Shown: piece after piece, positions 24,450-33,399 of the stretch | Layout of the letters: the number at the start of each line of letters is the position of its first letter | How positions within the stretch are numbered: position 1 is the first letter of the stretch | From: Pseudomonas sp. C2B4 | GTDB lineage: Bacteria > Pseudomonadota > Gammaproteobacteria > Pseudomonadales > Pseudomonadaceae | Length of the DNA: 40,954 nt | NCBI RefSeq assembly: GCF_013359695.1 | Contig: NZ_JABFMU010000055.1 | Coordinates: 1 to 40,954, forward strand | Reading direction: 5' to 3' | Made by a program: the position numbers and the translations under genes | The notes under the pieces: generated by a model | Told to the model about the DNA's origin: nothing | What the model saw: only the letters and a program-made list of their open reading frames with translations | Databases searched by the model: none

Positions 24450-26876
24450 TCAGAACCCGACACTGGCCTGCACGAAGAACGTACGCGGCGCGCCGACGTA
24501 CATGCCCGAGTTGTTGTCGCTGGAGCGGGTGAAGTACTGCTTGTCGAAGATGTTTTTCACCCCGGCGCCGACTTTCAGGTTCGACACCTGTGGACCGAAG
24601 TCATAACCCCCCCGCACGTTCCAGGTGACATAACCCGGAATGTCGCCGTACTGGCCGTCGGCGGTGCCTTCGGTGATGTAGTTGTTGGTGAAGCTGCCAT
24701 CGGCGTTCACGGCGACACCCGGCGATCGCTGCTTGGACTGGGCAAAGGCATCGACGTTGTAAGTCCAGCGATCGATGTCGTAACGCAGGCCGGCGGTGGC
24801 CACCTGACGCGAGTAGAACGGCAGGTCGCGGCCCTTGAAGCCCGGGATCTCGCCTTCGTACACGGCACGGGTGTAGGTGAACCCGGCGTTGGCGGTCAGG
24901 CCTTCGAGGCGTGGGTCCAGTGCTGCCATGTCATAGTGAACCGACGTCTCGATACCGCGGTGGGTGGTCGCGCCGAGGTTGGTCCAGCCCGCGTCGTTGC
25001 TGATGTACTGCAGCTCTTTGTCGAAGTCGATATAGAACAGCGTCACTTCACCGCCCCACACACCATCGTTGTAGCGCGTGCCGATCTCGTAGGTCTTGGC
25101 CTTCTCTGGCTCAAGGCCGTTGGCCGTTTCGTTACCCGAGCCACCCTGACCGAGCTGGAAATATTGCAGGGAGCCGAACGAGGTTTCGTAGTTGGCGAAC
25201 AGCTTCCACGCTTCGGACATGTGATACATGACGCTCAGCGCCGGCAGCGGCTCGTTGCTCTCGATGCTGCGGCGTTTTTCCTGCACCGGCTTGCCGGCGG
25301 TGTCGAGCACCGGGCGGTCGTGCCATTCGGTCTGGATATGTTCGAAACGCACACCCGGGGTGATGGTCCAGTTGCCGACATCGATTTTGTTGTCGATATA
25401 GGCCGCGTGGGCTTCAGTGCCACCGGTACGGTCCTGATAGACGTGCCCATCGGAACCCGGACGTACCACAGGTTCGTTGGCGCTGTTCAGCGCCAGACGG
25501 CTGGCTTCCTCGTGCATGCCTTCTTTCAGGTAGCGGTAACCGACGCTGACTTCCTGGGTGGTCGGGCCGACGTCGAACACATGGGACACCCGCGGTTCGA
25601 TACCGTAGGTGTAGTAGGTGCGCGGGAACGAGCCGAGGGTCTTTTGGTCGCGAGCGGCGATGTTGCTGCCACGGAAGCTGTCGGAGTAATAAGTCAGCAC
25701 TTCGGCCTGGGTACGGTCGTCGAGCTGGCGGATCCACTTGAACGACACGTCCTTGCGGCGGCCGCTGAAGTTGTCGTTGTTGCGGTCGGACTGGAACGGG
25801 TCGGCGTCGTACTGGGCCTGGGTCAGGCCGCCGGGCATGTCGGCGCTGGCGTCGTAGTAGTGAAAATTGAGGCTGAAATCGTCGACGTCGGTGGGTGCCC
25901 AGTGGGTCTTGAGGATCACGTCGTCGATGTCGTTGCCGTTATTGCGCTCACGGTAACCATCGCCGTTCACGCCCGAGTACAGCAGCGCCACGCCCATGCC
26001 GTTGTCGGCGGTGCCGCCCATGAAGGCGGTGTCGATGTGTTTCCAGCCACCGTGCTGGGAGGTCTCCAGGGTGGTGCCGATTTCAGCGGAGGCTTTTTCC
26101 GGGATCGCACGGGTCACGAAGTTGATCACGCCGCCCACGTTCTGTGGCCCGTAACGCACGGAGCCGGCGCCGCGCACCACGTCGATGCTGTCGAGGTTGC
26201 CGGAAGAGATCGGCGCCATGGACAACTGAGGCTGGCCGTAAGGCGCGAACGCCGCCGGCACGCCATCAATCAGCACGGTGGAGCGTGGCGACAGGCGCGA
26301 GGTCAGGCCGCGCACGCCGACGTTGAGGGAAATATCGCTGCCGCCGGTGCCGTTGGCGTCCTGCACCTGCACACCGGGTACGCGCTTCAACACGTCACCG
26401 ACGTTCATCGCGCCCTGCTCGACCATGGCTTCGCGGCGGATCACGGTACGCGCGCCGGGATGGTTCTGTACCAGCGCGGCATCGGCATCGTCGAGCCAGT
26501 CGCCGACCACCTTGATGTCGGTCGCGCCCAGTTCCAGAGGACCGTTGGAGGCCTGGCTCGGCACCGGCATCAGGGTCACCGAACCTTCATCGATTGAATA
26601 TTGCAGGCCGCTGCCTTGCAGCAACTGACGCAATGCCTCTTCCGGCGAAAGGTTGCCGTCCACCGCTGGAGCTTGCTTGCCGGCCACCAGGTCAGGGCTG
26701 AAAAAAACCTGCAGCGAGGTTTGCTGGCCCAGCTGAGTCAAGGCCTGACCCAAGGGTTGCGCCTGGATATGGATGGCGTCGGCGGCGAATGCCGCAGGCA
26801 CAGCAACGTTGACCGCCAGCGCGAGCGCCAGCGGCAACCAAGGGAAGGTTTTGTTGTTAGCGGTGGATTTCTTCAC
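24450..26876 (-). CDS. fecA: FecA-like TonB-dependent receptor/transducer
   Basis: 808 aa, GTG start with AGGAA about 10 nt upstream. A signal peptide (about 1-32, ending AAFA) is followed by an N-terminal STN signalling domain (about 38-105), the plug (about 130-250, with VNVGVRGLTSRLSPRSTVLI and VVRGAGSVRYGPQNVGG) and a 22-strand barrel ending in aromatic Phe (QASVGF). The plug closely resembles E. coli FecA. The STN domain marks a transducer that signals through FecR to FecI. Ferric citrate is the likely ligand by similarity, but barrel loops decide specificity. Third gene of the fecI-fecR-fecA set. Confidence 0.9.
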   Translation of the reverse strand: MKKSTANNKTFPWLPLALALAVNVAVPAAFAADAIHIQAQPLGQALTQLGQQTSLQVFFSPDLVAGKQAPAVDGNLSPEEALRQLLQGSGLQYSIDEGSVTLMPVPSQASNGPLELGATDIKVVGDWLDDADAALVQNHPGARTVIRREAMVEQGAMNVGDVLKRVPGVQVQDANGTGGSDISLNVGVRGLTSRLSPRSTVLIDGVPAAFAPYGQPQLSMAPISSGNLDSIDVVRGAGSVRYGPQNVGGVINFVTRAIPEKASAEIGTTLETSQHGGWKHIDTAFMGGTADNGMGVALLYSGVNGDGYRERNNGNDIDDVILKTHWAPTDVDDFSLNFHYYDASADMPGGLTQAQYDADPFQSDRNNDNFSGRRKDVSFKWIRQLDDRTQAEVLTYYSDSFRGSNIAARDQKTLGSFPRTYYTYGIEPRVSHVFDVGPTTQEVSVGYRYLKEGMHEEASRLALNSANEPVVRPGSDGHVYQDRTGGTEAHAAYIDNKIDVGNWTITPGVRFEHIQTEWHDRPVLDTAGKPVQEKRRSIESNEPLPALSVMYHMSEAWKLFANYETSFGSLQYFQLGQGGSGNETANGLEPEKAKTYEIGTRYNDGVWGGEVTLFYIDFDKELQYISNDAGWTNLGATTHRGIETSVHYDMAALDPRLEGLTANAGFTYTRAVYEGEIPGFKGRDLPFYSRQVATAGLRYDIDRWTYNVDAFAQSKQRSPGVAVNADGSFTNNYITEGTADGQYGDIPGYVTWNVRGGYDFGPQVSNLKVGAGVKNIFDKQYFTRSSDNNSGMYVGAPRTFFVQASVGF

Positions 26877-26974
26877 GTCGAACGTATTCCTGTGGATCGC
26901 AAGAGTGTGCGCTTGTTAATGCAAACCAGTTGCAGTTGAACAGGAAGACGATGAACTCGAAAAAAACCTGAATT

Positions 26975-27958
26975 TTATTTTGAAATTATTTCCTGACTGC
27001 CGTCATCGAGGGTGCGCACGGCCACCGGAAGGATGTTCGGCAAGGCCTTGAGCAGCGCTTCGGTGTTGTCGGATTTGAACACGCTGGTCAGGCGCAGATT
27101 GCCCACCGCCGCGTTGCCGACCTTGAGCGGCTTCTCCCGATAACGCGAGACCTGCTCGGCGACATCGGCGAGGCTGGCGTTGTTGAACACCAGTTTGCCG
27201 TTGCGCCAGGCCGTCATTTCGGCCGGGTTGACCGTGTAGGCGGCTGCCACCTTGCCATGGGCATCGACATGGGTGCCCAGGCCCGCCGTGAGGCTGACGA
27301 AGTCGTCATCGGCCGCCGAGCGGCCCTGGACCTTGACCGTGCCCTGCTCCACCACGACCCGGGTGTCGGCGCTGCCGCGCCGCACATCGAACCGGGTGCC
27401 GGTCACGGTGACCTTGCCACTGCCGGTTTCAACGATAAACGGCCGGCTGGTGTCATGCTGGACGCTGAACATCGCCTCGCCCTCGATCAGCTCGATGCCG
27501 CGCCGATTCTTTTCAAAGCGCACCTGAAGCCGGCTGCGGCTGTCCAGGTCGACCACCGAGCCATCCGGCAACGCCACCTGGCGGCGTTCGCCCAGGCCTG
27601 TGGAAAACTCTGCCGTATAAGGCGACGGTCGATTCAAACCGCTGAATAAGCCCAACCCGAGCGCCACCGCCAGCACACTGGCGGCCACTGCGTACCTCAT
27701 GATCGGGCGACGCTTGCTGCGGGCCGGCGCTTCTTCGCACAGCGCCCGCAGACGCGCCGCCGGCACCAGGTCAGCCGCTTTCCACAGGCCCTGGAGCGAT
27801 TCGAATTCGTTTCGGTGTTGGGGGTGTTCGTTCAGCCAGGTGTCGAACTGGCGATACGCCTCGACATCGACGGCAGGTTCCTGAAAACGCACAAACCACC
27901 GCGCCGCTTCATCGCGAACCGTTGTTTGCCCGCACGCACAATCACGAGTATCCATCAT
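26975..27958 (-). CDS. fecR: FecR-like anti-sigma/signal-transfer protein
   Basis: 327 aa from ATG 27958 (AGGAA 6 nt upstream; an in-frame TTG at 28018 would overlap fecI). The cytoplasmic N-terminal domain (DEAARWFVRFQEP... FDTWLNEHPQHRNEFESLQGLW) binds the sigma factor. A TM segment lies at about 85-105 (RYAVAASVLAVALGLGLFSG). The periplasmic FecR domain (about 120-215) and a C-terminal STN-like segment receive the signal from the receptor. It lies between fecI and fecA, 41 nt after the fecI stop, and is co-directional. Confidence 0.92.
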   Translation of the reverse strand: MMDTRDCACGQTTVRDEAARWFVRFQEPAVDVEAYRQFDTWLNEHPQHRNEFESLQGLWKAADLVPAARLRALCEEAPARSKRRPIMRYAVAASVLAVALGLGLFSGLNRPSPYTAEFSTGLGERRQVALPDGSVVDLDSRSRLQVRFEKNRRGIELIEGEAMFSVQHDTSRPFIVETGSGKVTVTGTRFDVRRGSADTRVVVEQGTVKVQGRSAADDDFVSLTAGLGTHVDAHGKVAAAYTVNPAEMTAWRNGKLVFNNASLADVAEQVSRYREKPLKVGNAAVGNLRLTSVFKSDNTEALLKALPNILPVAVRTLDDGSQEIISK

Positions 27959-27998
27959 GGAAGTTCCTGTTTGGCTGGGGATGGGAAAGCGCGGCCGG

Positions 27999-28499
27999 TC
28001 ATGGGTACAGTCCTTCAAGGCGGTCGCGCAGATGCCGCAGCGTGCGGATCATATACTTTTCCACCATGTTCTTGGACAGGCCAAGGCGTTCGGCGATTTC
28101 GGCCTGGGTCAGACCTTCGATTTTCTGCCAGACAAACACCTTGCGGCAGTTGAGCGGCAACTCGGTGAGCGCCCGTTCGATGGAATCGGCCAATTGGATC
28201 GCGTGCATGTAATGCTCCGGGTCGCCGGATGACGACACACTTTCATCGATCGCCTCGGACTCCATGGCGCCCCGCCGATCCTCACGCCGATAACCATCCA
28301 CCGCGATATTGCGCGCGGTCTGATGCAGATACGCCCTGGGTTGCTGCACCGCCGCCGAATCGGACTCAAGCACGCGCACAAAGGTATCGTGGGCCAGATC
28401 CTCGGCCTGCTGACGATTTCTCAGGCGACGGGTCCAGGTGCCAACCAACTCTTCGTAGTGCTCGAAAAAGCCGTGTCTGCGGGGCAGCTTGGGGGTCAT
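27999..28499 (-). CDS. fecI: FecI-like ECF sigma factor
   Basis: 166 aa from ATG 28499, the normal length for iron-starvation ECF sigma factors; the open frame reaches 28685 but the extension has no family similarity. Region 2 (LRNRQQAEDLAHDTFVRVL... PRAYLHQTARNIAVDGYRR) and region 4 (ALTELPLNCRKVFVWQKIEGLTQAEIAERLGLSKNMVEKYM) are both complete. It directs RNA polymerase to the receptor promoter when FecR releases or activates it. No clear Fur box was found upstream; a 7-bp inverted repeat at 28535-28556 is a possible control site. Confidence 0.93.
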   Translation of the reverse strand: MTPKLPRRHGFFEHYEELVGTWTRRLRNRQQAEDLAHDTFVRVLESDSAAVQQPRAYLHQTARNIAVDGYRREDRRGAMESEAIDESVSSSGDPEHYMHAIQLADSIERALTELPLNCRKVFVWQKIEGLTQAEIAERLGLSKNMVEKYMIRTLRHLRDRLEGLYP

Positions 28500-28534
28500 T
28501 GCGGCATGCTGTGTAAACGGGGCGTGAATAGTAA

Positions 28535-28556
28535 TGCTTCCTATTAACCGGAAGCA
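28535..28556. promoter_or_regulatory. Inverted repeat upstream of fecI
   Basis: TGCTTCC-N8-GGAAGCA, perfect 7-bp arms, 36 bp before the fecI start. It does not match the A/T-rich Fur consensus. It could be an operator or part of the promoter. Confidence 0.4.
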
Positions 28557-28640
28557 ATGACTTGCGACGCCAGCGGTCGGCCCGGACCGCAAGGCGCTTT
28601 GTCCGCTTGCCAACCCTCCGCCAGTCGGGAAAGCTGAGAG

Positions 28641-28677
28641 CGGCACGGATCCAAAGGATTCTGGCAGCAATTCCAAT
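28641..28677 (+). promoter_or_regulatory. Tandem FeaR-like half-sites upstream of tynA
   Basis: Two direct repeats, CGGCA-N8-AAG (28641-28656) and TGGCA-N8-AAT (28662-28677), are spaced 21 bp apart, two turns of the helix. They resemble the E. coli FeaR target TGNCA-N8-AAA as I recall it, each with one mismatch. They lie 70-106 bp upstream of the tynA ATG, a normal activating distance for an AraC-type protein, and a feaR gene is present nearby. Confidence 0.5.
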
Positions 28678-28746
28678 GCAGCCATTCACCGTCTGTAGCA
28701 AAGTGCTGGCATGCCTGACAGCGGATTTTTCCGAAGGAAACCAGAT

Positions 28747-31035
28747 ATGTTCACCTCCCTTGCATTGCGAAACAGAAAACCGCTGGCCCGGCTCGCGCTC
28801 GCCATCACCCTGGGCACCCTCGGCCTGCCTTACTGGGCGGGCGATGCCCAGGCCCATGGCGGTCACGCCGAGATGGTGCCGCTGCAAGCGGGCCTCGAGG
28901 AGTTTGGCGCCACGGTCAAATGGGACGACTACGCCGACCTGTTCACCATCGCCAAGGACGGGGTGTACCTGAAGGTCAAGCCCAACAGCAAAGTGGCCAT
29001 GCTCAACGGCAAGCGCATCGAGTTGACGGTGCCGGTGGTGTTCAAGGACAAGACCGCGTTCATGTCCAAGGACTTCATCAACCAGGTGTTCCAGTCCGGC
29101 CTGGACACGACCTTTGTCGTGGAAACCCGCCCTAACCCGCTCAACCCGTTGAGCGCGGCCGAAATCAACACGGCGGTGGGCATCGTCAAGAAGTCCGAGC
29201 ACTACAAACCCGATTTCCGCTTCACCGAAGTCACGGTCAAGGCGCCGCCGAAGGATCAGGTGTGGAATTTCGTCTACACCGGGCAAAACGTCGCCCAACC
29301 GCGCCAGGCCTCAATCGTGGTGCTCGACGGCAAGCACGTGATCGAAGCCCTGGTGGATCTGGACAGCAAGGAACTCAAGTCCTGGAAACCGATTGAAGGT
29401 GCCCACGGCATGGTCCTGCTGGACGACTTCGCCACTGTGCAGACCGCCGTCGAGACCAGCCCGGAATACGCACAAGCCCTGGCCAAGCGCGGCATCAACG
29501 ATGTGAAGAAGGTGGTGGCCACGCCGTTGACCGTCGGTTATTTCGACGGCAAGGATGGTTTGGCGCAGGACAAACGCCTGTTGAAGATCGTCAGCTACCT
29601 CAATGTCGATGACGGCAACTATTGGGCGCACCCGATCGAGGGCCTGGTGGCGATTGTCGATCTGGAGCAGAAGAAGCTGATCAAGATCGAAGACGAAGCG
29701 CTGGTTCCGGTGCCGATGAAGCCGACGCCTTATGACGGTCGCGGCCGCAAGGGCGTGTCGGTCAAGCCGCTGGAAATCACCGAGCCCGAGGGCAAGAACT
29801 ACACCATTACCGGCAACAGCATTCACTGGCAGAACTGGGATTTCCACGTTCGCCTCGATTCGCGGGTCGGTCCGATCCTGTCCACCGTCACCTACGACGA
29901 CAAGGGCAAGAAACGCAAAATCATGTACGAAGGCTCGCTGGGCGGCATGATCGTGCCTTACGGTGACCCGGATGTCGGCTGGTATTTCAAGGCTTACCTG
30001 GATTCCGGCGATTACGGCATGGGCACCCTGACCTCACCGATTGCCCGCGGCAAAGATGCCCCGGAAAACGCCGTGCTGCTGGACGCGACCATCGCCGACT
30101 ACACCGGCGCGCCGACCGCCATTCCCCGCGCCATGGCGGTGTTCGAACGCTATGCCGGCCCGGAATACAAGCATCAGGAAATGGGCCAGCCCAACCTCAG
30201 CACCGAGCGGCGTGAACTGGTGGTGCGCTGGATCAGCACCGTCGGCAACTACGACTACATCTTCGATTGGGTCTTCCAGCAGAACGGCACCATCGGCATA
30301 GACGCCGGCGCTACCGGGATTGAAGCGGTCAAGGGCGTGAAATCGAAAACCATGCACGAAGACACTGCCAAGGAAGACACGCGCTACGGCACCCTGCTCG
30401 ACCACAATATCGTCGGCACCACGCACCAGCACATCTATAACTTCCGTCTGGACATGGACGTGGACGGTGAAAGCAATTCGCTGGTGGAAGTGAACCCGGT
30501 GGTGCTGCCCAACGACCGTGGCGGCCCGCGTACCAGCACCATGCAGACCGAAACCAAGGTGGTCGGCACCGAGCAACAGGCCGCGCAGAAATTCGACCCG
30601 TCGACCGTGCGCCTGCTGACCAACTTCAGCAAGGAAAACAAGGTAGGCAACCCGGTTTCCTATCAGTTGATTCCGTATGCCGGCGGCACGCACCCGGTGG
30701 CCAAGGGCGCCAACTTCGGCAAAGACGAATGGCTCTACCACCGCCTGAGCTTCATGGACAAGCAGCTGTGGGTGACGCAATACAACCCGGAAGAGAAGTA
30801 CCCGGAAGGCAAGTACCCGAACCGCTCGGACAAGGACTCGGGCCTGGGGCAGTTCACCCAGGATAACCACTCCATCGAAAACACCGACGATGTGGTCTGG
30901 CTCACCACCGGCACCACCCACATCGCCCGGGCCGAAGAGTGGCCGATCATGCCGACCGAGTGGGTGCATGTGCTGTTGAAGCCGTGGAACTTCTTCGATG
31001 AAACGCCGACGTTGAACCTCAATTCACCGAAGTAA
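28747..31035 (+). CDS. tynA: Primary (copper/TPQ) amine oxidase
   Basis: 762 aa from ATG 28747 (AAGGAA 7 nt upstream). A signal peptide (about 12-36, ending GDAQA) sends it to the periplasm. The N-terminal copper-amine-oxidase domains are followed by the catalytic domain: base D419 in YLDSGDYG, TPQ-forming Y502 in NYDY, copper ligands H560 and H562 in THQHIYNF, and a third His in PTEWVHVLL. Spacings of 83 and 58 residues equal those of E. coli TynA. It oxidises phenylethylamine, tyramine and similar amines to aldehydes with release of NH3 and H2O2. It faces feaR and the paa genes. The next enzyme, an aldehyde dehydrogenase (feaB), is not in the window. Confidence 0.95.
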   Translation: MFTSLALRNRKPLARLALAITLGTLGLPYWAGDAQAHGGHAEMVPLQAGLEEFGATVKWDDYADLFTIAKDGVYLKVKPNSKVAMLNGKRIELTVPVVFKDKTAFMSKDFINQVFQSGLDTTFVVETRPNPLNPLSAAEINTAVGIVKKSEHYKPDFRFTEVTVKAPPKDQVWNFVYTGQNVAQPRQASIVVLDGKHVIEALVDLDSKELKSWKPIEGAHGMVLLDDFATVQTAVETSPEYAQALAKRGINDVKKVVATPLTVGYFDGKDGLAQDKRLLKIVSYLNVDDGNYWAHPIEGLVAIVDLEQKKLIKIEDEALVPVPMKPTPYDGRGRKGVSVKPLEITEPEGKNYTITGNSIHWQNWDFHVRLDSRVGPILSTVTYDDKGKKRKIMYEGSLGGMIVPYGDPDVGWYFKAYLDSGDYGMGTLTSPIARGKDAPENAVLLDATIADYTGAPTAIPRAMAVFERYAGPEYKHQEMGQPNLSTERRELVVRWISTVGNYDYIFDWVFQQNGTIGIDAGATGIEAVKGVKSKTMHEDTAKEDTRYGTLLDHNIVGTTHQHIYNFRLDMDVDGESNSLVEVNPVVLPNDRGGPRTSTMQTETKVVGTEQQAAQKFDPSTVRLLTNFSKENKVGNPVSYQLIPYAGGTHPVAKGANFGKDEWLYHRLSFMDKQLWVTQYNPEEKYPEGKYPNRSDKDSGLGQFTQDNHSIENTDDVVWLTTGTTHIARAEEWPIMPTEWVHVLLKPWNFFDETPTLNLNSPK

Positions 31036-31050
31036 GGCGCACACAAAGAC

Positions 31051-31152
31051 TTGTAGGAGCGAGCTTGCTCGCGAAAAACGTCAGGACAACGCGGGCATTC
31101 AGACAGTCCGCGCCATCGTTGACGTCCATCGCGAGCAAGCTCGCTCCTACAG
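31051..31152. repeat. REPIN, type B
   Basis: Doublet with ends TTGTAGGAGCGAGC and GCTCGCTCCTACA and core GAGCTTGCTCGC (compensated in the right arm as GCGAGCAAGCTC). It is the first of two REPINs in tandem between tynA and feaR. Confidence 0.9.
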
Positions 31153-31190
31153 AGTTGGTTACCGAAGTAATGAAGCTGCACACAAAAAAA

Positions 31191-31282
31191 CTGTGGGAGC
31201 GAGCCTGCTCGCGAATGCGGAGTGTCAGTCGACATCATTGTCATCTGATACACCGCCTTCGCGAGCAGGCTCGCTCCCACAG
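31191..31282. repeat. REPIN, type A
   Basis: Second of the tandem pair, of a different type from its neighbour 39 bp away. Ends CTGTGGGAGCGAGCC and GGCTCGCTCCCACAG. It lies between convergent genes. Confidence 0.92.
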
Positions 31283-31305
31283 GGTTATTGAGTCTTCAGA
31301 AGATC

Positions 31306-32220
31306 TCAAGCATGCTGCTTGCGGTACTCCCCCGGCGCAATGCCGAAGCGCGACTTGAACGCCGTCGAGAAGTAGCTCGAATCGGAAAACCCCCACGAAT
31401 AGCCCAGCACCGACAACTTCTGCTCCTTGCCCGACTGGCGCAGGGATTCGGCGCACAGGTCCAGGCGGCGGTTCTTGATGTAGCGCGCCACCACCAGGCC
31501 TTTCTTGGCAAACATCCGGTACAGGCCACGGGTCGACATGCCGACTTCCCGCGCCAGCCATTCCGGGCACAGCTCTTCGGAGCGGATGTGCTGGTCGATG
31601 AAACTCAGGGTCTTGCGGAAGGTGCGCTCGTGCGAATCGGTGCAATCGTCGGTCTGGCTGATCGCCGGGCGCAACAGGCTGACAATCGCCTCCAACGTGG
31701 CTTCGCTTTCCTGGCGACTCAGGTCGGTCTGGCGCGTGGCGTCGAGGATCAAGCGGTGCGAGAGCATGGCGATGGGCGATGTCGCGGCGATGCGATGGCC
31801 GCACTTCACCTGGTTGAAGCGCAGGGTCTGCTCCACCAATTGAGACGGCAGGATCAGCGACAACTGCCGGGAGTTTTCGCTGTAGGTGAAGTCGCTGGGC
31901 CGCGAGGCATCGATCAACGTGATATCACCGGCCGACAGCAATATCTTGTCGTCGCCCTGGGCCATGCCTGCCGTACCATCGAGCTGGAACACCGCGAAGT
32001 ATTTGCCGCCCTCGTTCGCCGCGACTTGCTGCGGCGTGCGGTACAACCGCGCCTGGCAAGCATCGACGAAGCTGAGCTTGAGGGCTTCGCTGCGGTATTC
32101 CCGGATCTTTCCGGCAAATCCGGCACCCAGGGGTTGTGCGTTGAAGGCGCCACAGATCTGGTTGATCTGATGGATCCACTGATCGAACCCATCCTGGCGC
32201 TGTGCGTTTATAGAAATCAT
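31306..32220 (-). CDS. feaR: AraC-family regulator FeaR (amine catabolism activator)
   Basis: 304 aa from ATG 32220 (GAGG 8 nt upstream). The N-terminal sensor domain (about 1-180, e.g. PLGAGFAGKIREYRSEALKLSF and EGGKYFAVFQLDGTA) is of the AraC-binding-like type found in FeaR. The C-terminal AraC double HTH (about 205-304) has WLAREVGMSTRGLYRMFAKKG and GYSWGFSDSSYFSTAFKSRFG. FeaR of E. coli activates tynA and feaB in response to aromatic amines or the aldehydes. Here the gene converges with tynA. Candidate target sites lie at 28641-28677. Confidence 0.85.
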   Translation of the reverse strand: MISINAQRQDGFDQWIHQINQICGAFNAQPLGAGFAGKIREYRSEALKLSFVDACQARLYRTPQQVAANEGGKYFAVFQLDGTAGMAQGDDKILLSAGDITLIDASRPSDFTYSENSRQLSLILPSQLVEQTLRFNQVKCGHRIAATSPIAMLSHRLILDATRQTDLSRQESEATLEAIVSLLRPAISQTDDCTDSHERTFRKTLSFIDQHIRSEELCPEWLAREVGMSTRGLYRMFAKKGLVVARYIKNRRLDLCAESLRQSGKEQKLSVLGYSWGFSDSSYFSTAFKSRFGIAPGEYRKQHA

Positions 32221-32306
32221 GGCAGGCCTCACGCAGGCTTATTTTTATTGTCTACGTCAAATCCAAAGGTTCTCCTGAACGGTGACACTCCATTAACGAC
32301 GACGGG

Positions 32307-33230
32307 TTATTTCAACCCGCCAAAGCGTCGATAAAAACTCTCGCCCACGTCCGGCAACGGTCCGTCGGCGGTTTCCAGTGCACTGTTCAGCCATTCCTCG
32401 GCCTTGGCGTAAATCAAGCGGTAAATATTGCGGCACAACTGTCGGGCCGCACGCCCCTCCCAATCGCCGGGCAACAACTCGTCCGGCAGTTGCGGGTCGC
32501 GCAACAGCAGTTTGCGGTACTCGTGAATCAGCAGAATCCGTGCCAGGAAGCAATCGGCCGGCTGCAGGTTTTCCTGCTCGCGAAGCGCTTGCCAGAGCGG
32601 TCGGAACAGTTGGATGAATTCGCTGTAATGGGCCGCCAGTTCCTCGATGTTCCAGCTCTCGCGCACCTGCAGGCGCAGGGCCTTGGAGGCCAGCACGTCC
32701 TGGGCGGTGGTTTCGAAGACGATGGTGTCTTCCTGGGCGCCAAGGTCGATCAGGGTCGCGTTGACATCGGTGCGGTCGCTGCGCGGGCAGGCCAGCACCA
32801 TCGGCGAAATCGCACCAAAACCTTGCCATTCCAGTTCTTCGCGCACTTGTTTGCGCTTGTCCTGAGCCAGTTGCGAGAGCATCACCAGGCACCAGGAACC
32901 ATCCCAGGCCGGCATGCTGGTGCTGTAGACCCGCTTGAACGCCTTGTCGAAACGCCGGCGACCGGTGCCGGTCAGGCTGTAGTAACTGCGACGACCGACC
33001 TTTTCAGCGGTCAGCCAGCCTTCCTTGGTCAGGCGAAAAATCGAGGTGCGGATCAGCCGTTCGTTGATGCCGATCGGCTCGAGCAATTGAATCAGGCTGC
33101 CTAACCAGACCGTCCCGCCATGGGGCTCGATGGCATCACCGTACAAGGTGATGATCAGGGAGCTGGCGCGGATCGGGGTCTGCTCCTGGAAACGTGTGAT
33201 CAGATGGTTCAGGGGTGTCAGGGACGACAT
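32307..33230 (-). CDS. paaX: PaaX, repressor of phenylacetate catabolism
   Basis: 307 aa, full length for PaaX. The N-terminal winged helix (SSLIITLYGDAIEPHGGTVWLGSLIQLLEPIGINERLIRTSIFRLTKEGW, about 22-73) is followed by the PaaX central and C-terminal domains (ARQLCRNIYRLIYAKAEEWLN). PaaX represses paa promoters and is released by phenylacetyl-CoA. It lies 169 bp after paaY on the same strand, with a REPIN in between, so the two may be cotranscribed. Its stop codon overlaps a small hairpin CGGGTT / AACCCG (32303-32319). Confidence 0.95.
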   Translation of the reverse strand: MSSLTPLNHLITRFQEQTPIRASSLIITLYGDAIEPHGGTVWLGSLIQLLEPIGINERLIRTSIFRLTKEGWLTAEKVGRRSYYSLTGTGRRRFDKAFKRVYSTSMPAWDGSWCLVMLSQLAQDKRKQVREELEWQGFGAISPMVLACPRSDRTDVNATLIDLGAQEDTIVFETTAQDVLASKALRLQVRESWNIEELAAHYSEFIQLFRPLWQALREQENLQPADCFLARILLIHEYRKLLLRDPQLPDELLPGDWEGRAARQLCRNIYRLIYAKAEEWLNSALETADGPLPDVGESFYRRFGGLK

Positions 33231-33295
33231 GGGCGTACCGGGCTAAAAAAAGAAAAGGAATATACCGAAAGCCAACTGATTAAGCGCAGTCCCCT

Positions 33296-33385
33296 TGTGG
33301 GAGCGAGCCTGCTCGCGAAGGCGGTGTGTCAGTCACCATTAATGTTGAATGTCAGACCCAATTCGCGAGCAGGCTCGCTCCCACA
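33296..33385. repeat. REPIN, type A, inside the paaY-paaX gap
   Basis: Complete doublet with ends TTGTGGGAGCGAGCC and GGCTCGCTCCCACAG, placed between the paaY stop and the paaX start. If paaY and paaX share a transcript, this structure could alter mRNA stability between them. Confidence 0.92.
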
Positions 33386-33399
33386 GGGGGTATCAGTGT

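Noticed and set aside
24936..26597. A 553-codon plus-strand frame across fecA
   Set aside because: Antisense shadow of a full-length TonB-dependent receptor.
28527..28545. Possible Fur box upstream of fecI (AATAG...CTATT)
   Set aside because: Too few matches to the 19-bp Fur consensus; only short A/T arms. Left as unproven.
28661..28680. Sigma-54 promoter before tynA (TGGCAG...TGC)
   Set aside because: The distance between the GG and GC elements is 13 rather than 10 bases, so it cannot be a -24/-12 promoter.
31051..31282. Repeats at regular distances suggesting a CRISPR array
   Set aside because: These are inverted REP arms, two per element, with unequal spacers and no cas genes; the same arms recur singly across the window.
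31036..31305. Insertion sequence remnants between tynA and feaR
   Set aside because: The gap is fully explained by two REPINs in tandem; no transposase fragment or target duplication seen.
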